This document shows positions 20,650 through 28,577 of a DNA stretch of 64,000 nt, in pieces. How positions within the stretch are numbered: position 1 is the first letter of the stretch; each line of letters opens with the position of its first letter. The stretch is taken from NCBI RefSeq assembly GCF_002086675.1, contig NZ_MVIF01000018.1, positions 1 through 64,000 of the forward strand, read 5' to 3'. Under the pieces are notes generated by a model. It made no database searches. It had not been told where the DNA came from and saw only the letters and a list, made by a program, of their open reading frames with translations. The stretch comes from Mycobacterium persicum (GTDB lineage Bacteria > Actinomycetota > Actinomycetes > Mycobacteriales > Mycobacteriaceae). Position numbers and translations under genes: made by a program.

Positions 20650-23274
20650 GTGAAAGTCGCGGTTACCGGGGCCAGCGGAGTGCTCGGCCGCGGCTTGGTC
20701 GCCAGACTGCTCAGCCAAGGCCACCAGGTTATCGGCATCGCCCGTCATCGACCCGAGAGCTGGCCCAGTGCAGCTGATTTCGTTACGGCAGACATCCGGG
20801 ATGGGGCCGCGGTCAGGCGCGCGATCACCGGCGCCGACGTCGTCGCGCACTGCGCATGGGTCAGGAGCCCTGGACCGGACAGTGAGATCAGCCACCAGGT
20901 CAATATCGGTGGCACGGGAAACGTCCTGGACGCGATGAGGGTCTCCGGGACCGGCCGCATTGTCTTCGCCAGCTCCGCCCACGTCTACCGTCCCGGGGAA
21001 CCACCGGCTGCTGAAGACGCCGAAGTCGCACCAGGTTCCATCGAGGGCCGGCACAAAGCCCGGGTTGAGCAGATGCTGGCGGATTCCGGAGCCCAATGGG
21101 TGACGGTGCGCTCGGCACTGATCGTCGGCCGCAGCGTCGACAATTGGGTGCGCCGGGTGTGGGCATTGCCGGTGTTGCCCGACGCGTTGGCCGATTCCGT
21201 CGTGCAGGTGGTCCACGTCGACGACGTGTTGCGCCTGCTGATCCGGGCCATCCTGGGTACCGACAGTGGTGCGGTGAACCTGACCGCGCCGGGTCAGCCG
21301 ACTTTTCGCCAGATCGCCGCCGCACTGGGCCGCCCCATTCTGCCGATCGCCTCCGGGGCGCTGCAGCTTGTCCCAACATTCGCCGAACTCCAACTGCTGC
21401 AAGGTGTTCCGATGATGGACACGTCGCGGCTGCACGAGGAGTGGGGATTCCGACCGGCGTGGACCGCCGAGGAGGCCGTCGAAGATTTCGTCCTGGCGGT
21501 GCGCGGCCGGGTCTGCGTGGGCAGGCGGGTGGTATCGCTGCCCTGGCGGCTGGCCACGATCCAGGACCTCCCGGCTGTCGACGCCCCGGCGGCGGACGGT
21601 GTGGTTCCCAGATTGGCTGGGCCCCAAGGGGTCAACGGTGAGTTCGACACCCCGATTGATCCCCGCTTCCCGACGTTCTTGGCCACGAATTTGTCCGAGG
21701 CGCTGCCTGGTCCGTTTTCGCCGTCGTCGGCGTCGGTCACGGTACGCGGACTGCGTGCCGGCGGGGTGGGTATCGCAGAACGGCTGCGGCCCGGTGGGGT
21801 GATTCAGCGGGAAATCGCGATGCGAACGGTGGCGGTGTTCGCCCACCGACTGTACGGGGCCATCACTTCGGCGCACTTCATGGCCGAGACAGTCCCGTTC
21901 GCCAAGCCGGCCATGATCGTCAGCAACAGCGGGTTCTTCGGCCCGAGTATGGCGTCGCTGCCAATCTTCGGCGACGAGCGCCCGCCGTCGGAATCACGGC
22001 GAGCCCGCAGACTGCTGCGCACGGTCCGCAACATCGGGGTTTTCGGCGTCAACCTGGTCGGGTTGAGCGCTGGTTCGCCACTGGATACCAGTGATTACTT
22101 TGACGACGTCGACCGGCTGGAACATCTGACCCGCGACATTGCGCAGCTGGACGATCGCCGGCTGCTTAGCCTGATCCTGCTGGCCCGAGACCACGTCGTT
22201 CACGGCTGGGTCTTGGCATCCGGATCCTTCATGCTGTGTGCCGCCTTCAACGTGTTGTTGCGTGCTTTGTGCGGCCGGGACACCGCGCCGGCGGCGGGGC
22301 CGCAATTGGTGAGCGCGCGTCCGGTGGAAGCCGTGCAGCGGCTAGTGAGTGCCGCGCGGCGCGATCCCGACGTGATGCGTGTGCTGCAGGAGCCGGGGGA
22401 GCGCCTGGGCAAGCTGGCGGTGGCGGCGCCGCAGTTCTACGCCCTGGTGTTGCAAGAGCTTTCGTTGATCGGCCATCGCGGTCCGGCTGAGGTCGAGATG
22501 CTGTCGACCAGCTACGCCGACAATCCGGAATTGCTGGTCCGGATGGTGGCCAAGGCGCTGAGCGCCCCGCCCGTGCCGGAGCCGCAGCATCCGGCAATCC
22601 CGTTGCGGGCCAAGCCGGTTGCGCTGCTGGCTGCGCGTCAGCTCCGGGATCGAGAAGTCCGTCGTGACAGGATGGTCCGCGCGATCTGGGTGCTGCGCGA
22701 TCTGCTGCGCGAGTACGGGCGCCGGCTGGTCGCGGCCGGTGTCGTCGAAACCCCCGATGATGTGTTCTACCTGTTGGTCGATGAGCTCGACGCGCTGCCC
22801 GGCGACGTCGCCGAGCTGGTGGCTCGGCGCCGCGCCGAACAACGCAGACTGACTGCCGTCGTTCCCCCCACGGTGTTCAGCGGGACTTGGGAGCCATCGA
22901 CCGGGTCGTCGGCCGCGTTGGGGGCCGGGGACACGTTGCGCGGCGTCGGCGTCTGCGGTGGCCGGGTCCGAGGGCGGGTGCGGATCGTTCGTCCGGAAAC
23001 GATCGATGACCTGCAGCCGGGAGAGATCCTGGTCGCCGAGGTCACCGACGTCGGCTATACCGCCGCCTTCTGCTACGCCGCGGCGGTGGTCACCGAGCTC
23101 GGCGGACCCATGTCCCATGCGGCCGTGGTGGCCCGTGAGTTCGGCTTCCCGTGCGTGGTCGACGTCCAGGGTGCGACGCGATTCCTGCAGCCCGGTGCGC
23201 TCATCGAGGTTGACGGCGCCACGGGGGAGATTCACGTGCTCGAGCTGGCTACCGGGGGCTCGGCGAGCGACTGA
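20650..23274 (+). CDS. SDR/NAD-epimerase fused to a phosphoenolpyruvate-enzyme swivel domain
   Basis: An 874-residue chimera corresponding to Rv2047c. Residues 1 to about 290 form a Rossmann SDR/epimerase domain (VTGASGVLGRGL). The catalytic YxxxK appears as EGRHK, with Glu in place of Tyr, so it may only bind nucleotide. The middle (about 350-720) resembles the linker part of dikinase or rifampicin phosphotransferase proteins (LATNLSEALPGPFSP). The end is a swivelling phosphohistidine domain with His823 in LGGPMSHAAVVAREFG. The ATP-grasp domain that normally phosphorylates this histidine is absent. The GTG start at 20650 follows pks12 by 70 bases; the frame is open further upstream but overlaps pks12. 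Function unknown; conserved linkage suggests a role with Pks12 products. Confidence 0.85.
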   Translation: MKVAVTGASGVLGRGLVARLLSQGHQVIGIARHRPESWPSAADFVTADIRDGAAVRRAITGADVVAHCAWVRSPGPDSEISHQVNIGGTGNVLDAMRVSGTGRIVFASSAHVYRPGEPPAAEDAEVAPGSIEGRHKARVEQMLADSGAQWVTVRSALIVGRSVDNWVRRVWALPVLPDALADSVVQVVHVDDVLRLLIRAILGTDSGAVNLTAPGQPTFRQIAAALGRPILPIASGALQLVPTFAELQLLQGVPMMDTSRLHEEWGFRPAWTAEEAVEDFVLAVRGRVCVGRRVVSLPWRLATIQDLPAVDAPAADGVVPRLAGPQGVNGEFDTPIDPRFPTFLATNLSEALPGPFSPSSASVTVRGLRAGGVGIAERLRPGGVIQREIAMRTVAVFAHRLYGAITSAHFMAETVPFAKPAMIVSNSGFFGPSMASLPIFGDERPPSESRRARRLLRTVRNIGVFGVNLVGLSAGSPLDTSDYFDDVDRLEHLTRDIAQLDDRRLLSLILLARDHVVHGWVLASGSFMLCAAFNVLLRALCGRDTAPAAGPQLVSARPVEAVQRLVSAARRDPDVMRVLQEPGERLGKLAVAAPQFYALVLQELSLIGHRGPAEVEMLSTSYADNPELLVRMVAKALSAPPVPEPQHPAIPLRAKPVALLAARQLRDREVRRDRMVRAIWVLRDLLREYGRRLVAAGVVETPDDVFYLLVDELDALPGDVAELVARRRAEQRRLTAVVPPTVFSGTWEPSTGSSAALGAGDTLRGVGVCGGRVRGRVRIVRPETIDDLQPGEILVAEVTDVGYTAAFCYAAAVVTELGGPMSHAAVVAREFGFPCVVDVQGATRFLQPGALIEVDGATGEIHVLELATGGSASD

Positions 23275-23344
23275 AATCACTTGCGTCACTGTGGTTTCAG
23301 GACTCTGACGGAGGCGGGTTCTTGTCGGTGCGCCGCGATAGCAT

Positions 23345-23360
23345 TCGAACATGGGTTCGA
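23345..23360. promoter_or_regulatory. LexA (SOS) box over the 13E12-type start codon
   Basis: TCGAACATGGGTTCGA is a perfect match to the mycobacterial SOS box TCGAAC-N4-GTTCGA; the perfect dyad extends one or two bases outward (23343-23362). The spacer contains the ATG of the downstream gene, so LexA bound here would block transcription initiation directly. DNA-damage induction of 13E12-family genes is known in M. tuberculosis. Confidence 0.88.
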
Positions 23361-24709
23361 ATCGGGAGTCGGTGGTGGCGTCGTTCGACGCGCTGCAGGC
23401 GGCTGTGTCACGGCTGCAGGACCTGTCCTTCGACGCCTTGACCACCCCTGAACGCATGGCCCTGCTGGAGCGCTGCGAAACCGTTCGGCGCCAGCTGCCG
23501 AGCATCGAACATGCCCTGATCAATCAGATCGCCGAGCAGTCCAGCGAGGAGGAGTTGGGCGGCAGGCTGCCTTCGGCGTTGGCCAGCCGGTTGCGGATCA
23601 CGCGTGCTGAGGCCAGCCGGCGGGTAGGCGAGGCCACCGAGCTCGGTGAGCGCCGCGCCCTGACCGGCGAGCCGTTGGCGCCGCAATTGAGCGCCACCGC
23701 TGCCGCTCAGCGCGCCGGGCACCTCGGCGAGGCGCATGTGCGGGTGATCCGCGACTTCGTTCGTCACCTGCCGGTTGAGGTGGACATCGAGACTCGGGAG
23801 AAATCCGAAGCCCATCTGGCCCGGCTGGCCACCCGGTTTCGCCCCGACCAGTTGGGGAAGCTGGCGCAGCGGCTGATGGACTGCCTCAATCCCGATGGCA
23901 CCTTCACCGATGAGGACCGGGCCCGCCGCCGCGGATTGACCTTGGGCAAGCAGGGGTTGGATGGAATGTCGCGGCTCAGTGGTTGGCTGACCCCGGAAGC
24001 GCGAGCCGGGCTGGACGCTGTGCTGGCCAAGCTGGCCGCTCCTGGCATGTGCAACCCGCAGGACGAGAGTCCGGTGGTCGACGGACCGCCGCCCCAAGAC
24101 GTGGCGCAGCGCGACACCCGCTCGGAAAGCCAGCGCAACCACGACGGCCTCAACGCCGCGTTGCGTGCCCGGCTGGCCAGCGGGAAACTGGGTCAGCACA
24201 ACGGGTTACCGGCCAGCATCATCGTGTCTACCACGCTCAAAGAACTGGAATCGGCATCGGGTAAGGCCCTCACTGGCGGTGGCACCCTGCTGCCGATGTC
24301 AGATGTGATCCGCCTAGCCCGCCACTCGAATCATTACCTCGCGATCTTCGACGACGGCAAAGCCCTGGCTCTGTATCACACCAAACGCCTGGCTTCGCCG
24401 GGGCAGCGAATTGTCTTGTACACCAAGGATCGTGGGTGCTCAGCGCCGGGCTGCGACGTGCCGGGTTATCGATGCGAGGTCCATCATGTGCGGGAGTGGG
24501 CCGGCATCCATCGCACCGATATCGACGACCTTACCTTCGCCTGCGGCGCGCACCACAGACTCCTCGACAAAGGCTGGGGCACCCGAAAAAACAGCCACGG
24601 CGACACCGAATGGATTCCGCCGCCGCACCTGGACCACGGGCAGCCGCGAACCAATGGCTTCCACCATCCCGAGAAGTCGCTCACCGACGATGCCGACGAC
24701 GGGTTCTAG
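23351..24709 (+). CDS. 13E12 repeat family protein with HNH nuclease domain
   Basis: A 452-residue member of the mycobacterial REP13E12 family: an N-terminal DUF222 helical domain (about residues 1-320) and a C-terminal HNH motif ([18 protein letters not shown], then [13 protein letters not shown]) with zinc cysteines. These repeated genes are thought to be mobile-element relatives, and a copy in M. tuberculosis serves as the integration site of prophage phiRv1. The gene is not present at this locus in M. tuberculosis, where Rv2047c is next to lppI. The ATG at 23351 lies inside a LexA box, implying induction by DNA damage and a very short or absent 5' leader. Nuclease activity is inferred only from the motif. 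Confidence 0.9.
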   Translation: MGSNRESVVASFDALQAAVSRLQDLSFDALTTPERMALLERCETVRRQLPSIEHALINQIAEQSSEEELGGRLPSALASRLRITRAEASRRVGEATELGERRALTGEPLAPQLSATAAAQRAGHLGEAHVRVIRDFVRHLPVEVDIETREKSEAHLARLATRFRPDQLGKLAQRLMDCLNPDGTFTDEDRARRRGLTLGKQGLDGMSRLSGWLTPEARAGLDAVLAKLAAPGMCNPQDESPVVDGPPPQDVAQRDTRSESQRNHDGLNAALRARLASGKLGQHNGLPASIIVSTTLKELESASGKALTGGGTLLPMSDVIRLARHSNHYLAIFDDGKALALYHTKRLASPGQRIVLYTKDRGCSAPGCDVPGYRCEVHHVREWAGIHRTDIDDLTFACGAHHRLLDKGWGTRKNSHGDTEWIPPPHLDHGQPRTNGFHHPEKSLTDDADDGF

Positions 24710-24759
24710 GGTGGTTGGCCCAATCCGCATGGTGCCCAGCAGTTTGCTCGCGTCACGCC

Positions 24760-25419
24760 CTAGCCGGACGACGTGGTTCGGTCAGCTGCGAGCAGGGATC
24801 CGAATACGCTGGCGGCGACGGCGATCGCGTCGGCCTGGCCGAGGACGACACCACGAAGTTCGGGATGGCTGTCGAGATGTGCTTGCGCGTCCTGCGCTGT
24901 GGTGTGGAAGGCAATCGACTCGCATGCAGTGTCGGCCAGGGTTCCGGGGCAATCGGTTCGGCTGATCACTACCACGGCGGAGGAAGGTTGCCATATCCAG
25001 TCGCTACCGTGGCGTCGAATCTGTATCCGCGTTTGGCTGACGGGATCGGCGGAGTAGATGACGCCGTCGCTTCCGCTCATCAGCGGGATACCGAGCGCGT
25101 CGATGGCGCACATCGCTGCGACCGGAGGGCGCCCGGTCAGATGGGCGGTATGCGTGGTGGGCCTACCCGAGAAGGGGTAGGCGACCTCGATGTCTCCGTC
25201 AGCCGCGGTGTGCACCAGGTCGTCGGATTCCAGTCGGTACAACGCGTCGTCGAGTTCGACGCCCAGCGCAGTGGCTGTCATGCGTAGGTCGTCACGGTGA
25301 CATCGGCCATGGTCGAGGAAGCGGCGCAGTACAGCTCGGTGTAGTTCCCGGATCACCGGTGGGAGGTGCTGGGCGGCGGTAGCCGGCGACTCGGGCGTAT
25401 TCGCGAACCGGTCGGCCAT
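24760..25419 (-). CDS. merB: Organomercurial lyase (MerB)-like protein
   Basis: A 219-residue protein close to MerB in size (about 212). The N-terminal winged-helix-like region is followed by the lyase core. PPVAAMCAIDAL carries the first active-site cysteine and the Asp three residues later, equivalent to Cys96 and Asp99 of the R831b enzyme. The second active cysteine (Cys159, in FCCHVHFF) is not clearly conserved: the corresponding stretch reads TACESIAFHTT. Lyase activity is therefore uncertain and a binding or different cleavage role is possible. The ATG at 25419 overlaps the stop of the thioredoxin-like gene (ATGA). With merR upstream, the context is mercury response, but no merA, merT or merP is nearby. 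Confidence 0.75.
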   Translation of the reverse strand: MADRFANTPESPATAAQHLPPVIRELHRAVLRRFLDHGRCHRDDLRMTATALGVELDDALYRLESDDLVHTAADGDIEVAYPFSGRPTTHTAHLTGRPPVAAMCAIDALGIPLMSGSDGVIYSADPVSQTRIQIRRHGSDWIWQPSSAVVVISRTDCPGTLADTACESIAFHTTAQDAQAHLDSHPELRGVVLGQADAIAVAASVFGSLLAADRTTSSG

Positions 25420-25691
25420 CAGGATTCCGTCGTCGTGGGCGCGTTGGCCCGCAATGCGTCGAAAACCCGCGACGGCGTGGGTAAGTCGAGTCTGCACGCA
25501 CTGCCGATAGCTGGTCCGGCCTCGGGTCGCATCACGTCAACCCCGTCGACCAGGACCGTCGGTGACGGATAGCTACCGACACGGTCGATTATCGGCATGT
25601 CGATGCCCAACCATGCCAGGCATTCGGTGATCGTCGCCCTGGCGGCGGCGGCATTGGGGCATCCCGGAGAGATGAGTAGCTCAATCCGCAT
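25419..25691 (-). CDS. Small thioredoxin-fold protein of the mer operon
   Basis: A 90-residue protein with a thioredoxin-like start (MRIELLISPGCPNAAAAR), a single cysteine in the CPNA position and a cis-proline-type segment (YPSPTVLVDG); a second cysteine is near the end in SACRLDLP. Such proteins often lie beside merB in actinobacteria and may pass a thiol-bound metal or reduce the lyase, but this is inference. It lies between merR (6 bases upstream) and merB (four-base overlap), so the three form one transcript. Confidence 0.75.
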   Translation of the reverse strand: MRIELLISPGCPNAAAARATITECLAWLGIDMPIIDRVGSYPSPTVLVDGVDVMRPEAGPAIGSACRLDLPTPSRVFDALRANAPTTTES

Positions 25692-25697
25692 AGTGGT

Positions 25698-26117
25698 TCA
25701 GTCCGCAGCGGTCGACGTTGTGGCGGCGGCTGTTTCGATGTCATGCAAGATCGGGCAATCCGGTTTGGCGGGGTGCCGATCACAGGTCGCGGTCAGTCGG
25801 TCGAGCGCATCGCGCATAGCCGCGAGTTGCTCGATGCGCTGCTGCAGCTCGGCGAGCCGGGCGCGGGCCAACGCCCTCGCTTCGTCGCACGAGTTGAGAC
25901 CGCCCTCGGCCAGAGACAACAGATCCTTGATGTCATCGAGGGTGAATCCAAGCCGCTGTGCATGCTTGACGAACCGCACAACCCGCACCGCGTCCGGCGT
26001 GTAGGTCCGGTAACCCGATGGGGTCCGCCGGGGTTCGGGCAGCAAACCGCGGCGTTCGTAGTAGCGCAGCGTTTGAACGTTGACCTGCGTCTGCCTGGCG
26101 ACCTCGCTGGTTCTCAC
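25698..26117 (-). CDS. merR: MerR-type mercury-responsive regulator
   Basis: A 139-residue MerR family regulator: winged-helix DNA-binding domain (VNVQTLRYYERRGLL, PSGYRTY), a long dimerisation helix and a C-terminal metal loop. Cys77, Cys112 and Cys121 have spacings 35 and 9, the same as Cys82, Cys117 and Cys126 of Tn501 MerR, which bind Hg(II) in three-coordinate fashion across the dimer. This makes mercury sensing likely rather than copper, zinc or redox sensing. The GTG start at 26117 coincides with the predicted transcription start, so the mRNA may be leaderless. It heads the operon with the thioredoxin-like and merB-like genes. Confidence 0.88.
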   Translation of the reverse strand: MRTSEVARQTQVNVQTLRYYERRGLLPEPRRTPSGYRTYTPDAVRVVRFVKHAQRLGFTLDDIKDLLSLAEGGLNSCDEARALARARLAELQQRIEQLAAMRDALDRLTATCDRHPAKPDCPILHDIETAAATTSTAAD

Positions 26118-26123
26118 CTCTCA

Positions 26124-26156
26124 AGCATGAACCTTGTACTCAACTACATAGTCAAG
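26124..26156 (-). promoter_or_regulatory. MerR-type promoter with over-long spacer
   Basis: On the complement a -35 TTGACT (26150-26155) and a -10-like CATGCT (26124-26129) are separated by 20 bases containing an imperfect dyad (ACTATGTAGTT against ACCTTGTACTC, 7 of 11). MerR-family activators act on promoters with 19-20-base spacers. Transcription would begin near 26117, at the GTG of merR. Confidence 0.7.
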
Positions 26157-26293
26157 CCGGCGACGACATGCCGATAGCCCTGGAAGAAGATCGCCGCGGT
26201 ACCACCGGGCGGCCGACGGTGAATCGGGGTCTGTACCGAATTCATATCGGCATCGTCGCGGCGCAACGCAGAACCGCCCGGCAGTGGAGGACC

Positions 26294-26992
26294 TCAGCAG
26301 CTGAACGCCGTTCCCACCCCGTCGGGCGGCGGCACCGGGCGCAGGCAACCGAACGGCTCGACGCCGCCGGCGCTGAGCCGCACCGCGGACTGGTGGGCGT
26401 AGTTCACGCAGAACAGCCCGGCTTGGCCGGCGCGGCAGCGGTAGTCGCCGAAGGACAATGAGTCCCCGTCGGCCAACTCGGGTCCGTTGCCGTTGACGAA
26501 CGGCCCGGGGTCACCGCGGGACGCTCCGACCTGCAATTTCACCCCGTCGAAGTCGACCCAGCCGCCCTTCCAGTCGCCGTAGGCCGTGGCGGGAGCGGGC
26601 GGGGGATTGGTCAGGCTGACCAGACACACCAGCGCGCTGCCGGTGTGTTTGGAGTCGGTCAGACACGACGCTTTGCCGGACTGGGTGGCAAACGCAATGT
26701 CGCCGCCCAGCTCGGTGGTGACACCGTCGCGGCTCACGCTGTGATAGCGCACTGGATCGGCCGGCCTGCCTGCTTCGATCCAGGCGATGACGGCCGAGAT
26801 CGGGGCGCCGGCCGCCGGTGCGGCGGACCCGGCCGCCGGTTTGCTCGTCGGCGACGACGCCGACGCCGACGACGACGCCGACGTCACGGCGCCGGCCGGC
26901 GTGCTGGTTGGCGATTGCCCCGGCCGGCCGCCGATGTCGTGCGAGCACCCGGCGACCAGCAATGGCACTGCGACCAGCATCGCGATCCGCAT
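26294..26992 (-). CDS. lppI: Lipoprotein LppI
   Basis: A 232-residue exported lipoprotein (Rv2046-like). The signal peptide ends in the lipobox LLVAGC, so Cys16 should be lipidated by Lgt and then N-acylated by Lnt, encoded earlier in this window. A low-complexity Ser/Ala/Thr/Pro linker (about residues 25-65) leads to a compact domain with six cysteines (for example KASCLTD, LVCLVS, YRCRAG, LFCVNY). Its role is unknown. Opposite orientation to pks12 is the same as in M. tuberculosis. It is divergent from lipT. Confidence 0.88.
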   Translation of the reverse strand: MRIAMLVAVPLLVAGCSHDIGGRPGQSPTSTPAGAVTSASSSASASSPTSKPAAGSAAPAAGAPISAVIAWIEAGRPADPVRYHSVSRDGVTTELGGDIAFATQSGKASCLTDSKHTGSALVCLVSLTNPPPAPATAYGDWKGGWVDFDGVKLQVGASRGDPGPFVNGNGPELADGDSLSFGDYRCRAGQAGLFCVNYAHQSAVRLSAGGVEPFGCLRPVPPPDGVGTAFSC

Positions 26993-27070
26993 CGATTCAG
27001 GCTAGCGGCCTCGGCGTGGCTCAAGGTGCTGCCCGTCCGGTGTGCCCGGCGAATCCGCTAACGTCGGGTT

Positions 27071-28575
27071 ATGCACGAGCGCACCGTCCGCGCACGCACG
27101 GTCACCGGTATCGTCGAGGGCTTCACCCGCGACGGCGTGCACCGCTGGCGATCCATCCCCTACGCCAAGCCGCCGGTGGGGCCGCTGCGCTTCCGGGCGC
27201 CGCAGCCGGCGCAGCCCTGGTCCGGTGTGCGGCACTGCCACGGGTTCACCAACTGCGCGCCCCAGCAGCGTCGCTACACGATGCTCGGCGTTGGCAAGTA
27301 CCAGCCGATGAGCGAGGACTGTCTGACCCTCAACGTCGTCACGCCCGAAGCCCCCGCAACCGAACCGCTTCCGGTGATGGTCTTCATTCACGGCGGCGGC
27401 TACATCCTGGGCAGCTCGGCCACCCCGCTCTACGACGGCGCCGCGCTGGCGCGGCGGGGCTGCGTCTACGTGTCGGTCAACTACCGGTTGGGTGCGCTGG
27501 GCTGTCTGGACCTGTCGTCGCTGTCGACGGCCGACATCACCATCGACGGCAACCTGTACCTGCGCGATTTGGTGCTGGCGTTGCGATGGGTCCGGGACAA
27601 CATCGCCCAGTTCGGTGGTGACCCCGACAACGTCACCATCTTCGGGGAAGCGCCGGCGCTCACATCACGGCCACATTGCTGGCCGTGCCAGCCGCGAAAG
27701 GCCTTTTTGGGCAGGCGATTTCGGAAAGTCCGGCGGCGGGCATGGTGCGTCCCCGCGAGCTGGCCGCTGAGTTCGCGGCACGCTTTGCCGATCTGCTGGG
27801 GGCACGCCCGCGCGATGCCGCCAGCGCGCTGCTCCGGGCGACCCCGGCTCAGCTGGTCCAAGCCCAGCACCGCCTGATCGAGCAGGGCATGCAGAAACGG
27901 TTGGGCGCCTTCCCGATCGGCCCTACCTTCGGCGACGACTGCCTGCCCGTCGATCCCGTCGAGGCGATGCGGTCCGGGCAATCGCATCAGGTGCCGCTGA
28001 TCGTGGGCACCAACGCCGAAGAGGGCCGGTTGTTCACCCGCTTTCTCAAGATGCTGCCAACCAACAAGGCGATGATCGACGAACTACTGGCCGACGCGGA
28101 ACCGGCTACCCGGCAACGCATTACCGCGGCCTACCCGGATTACCCCAAGCCGTCGGCATGCATCCAACTTGGCGGGGATTTCGCGTTCAACGCGGCCGCC
28201 TGGCAGATCGCCGAGGCGCACGGCGCGCACGCCCCCACCTATCTTTACCGCTACGACTACGCCCCGCGGGCTCTGCGCTGGTCCGGTTTCGGGGCTACCC
28301 ACGCGACCGAACTGCTTGCCGTCTTCGATATCTACCGGACCACGTTCGGTGCGTTGCTGACCGCTGCCGCCGACCGCAGACATGCACTGCGGGTCAGTGA
28401 CGACGTCATCAGGCGCTGGCGGTCTTTCAGCCAGACCGGTGTGCCGGGCGACGACTGGCCCGCCTATACGCACGCCGAGCGAGCCGTGCTGGTGATCGAC
28501 CGCAAGTGTCGCGTCGAGTTCGATCCGCACCAGCACCGCCGGTTGGTCTGGGACGGCTTTTCGCTGGTGCAGTGA
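27071..28575 (+). pseudogene. lipT: Carboxylesterase lipT, frameshifted at the catalytic serine
   Basis: A type-B carboxylesterase split into two frames. The first part (27071 to about 27650) carries VFIHGGGYILG (oxyanion hole) and runs to NVTIFGE. The expected nucleophile motif GESAG reads GEAPA because one A is missing near 27648-27650; adding one base gives GESAGAHITATLLAVP and joins the second frame, which runs on to 28575. The second part holds the triad acid region (GTNAEEGRLF) and the late histidine (GATHATELL). As given, no active enzyme can be made. Either the gene is freshly broken or a base was lost from an AAA run during sequencing. It corresponds to Rv2045c. Confidence 0.85.
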
Positions 28576-28577
28576 CC

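Noticed and set aside
23341-23365. tRNA-like GGTTCGAATC
   Set aside because: It is one arm of the LexA dyad; no cloverleaf can be folded around it.
24710-24759. Insertion-sequence ends flanking the 13E12/mer insertion
   Set aside because: I looked for terminal inverted repeats and target duplications near 23290 and 26160-26290 and found none I can support.
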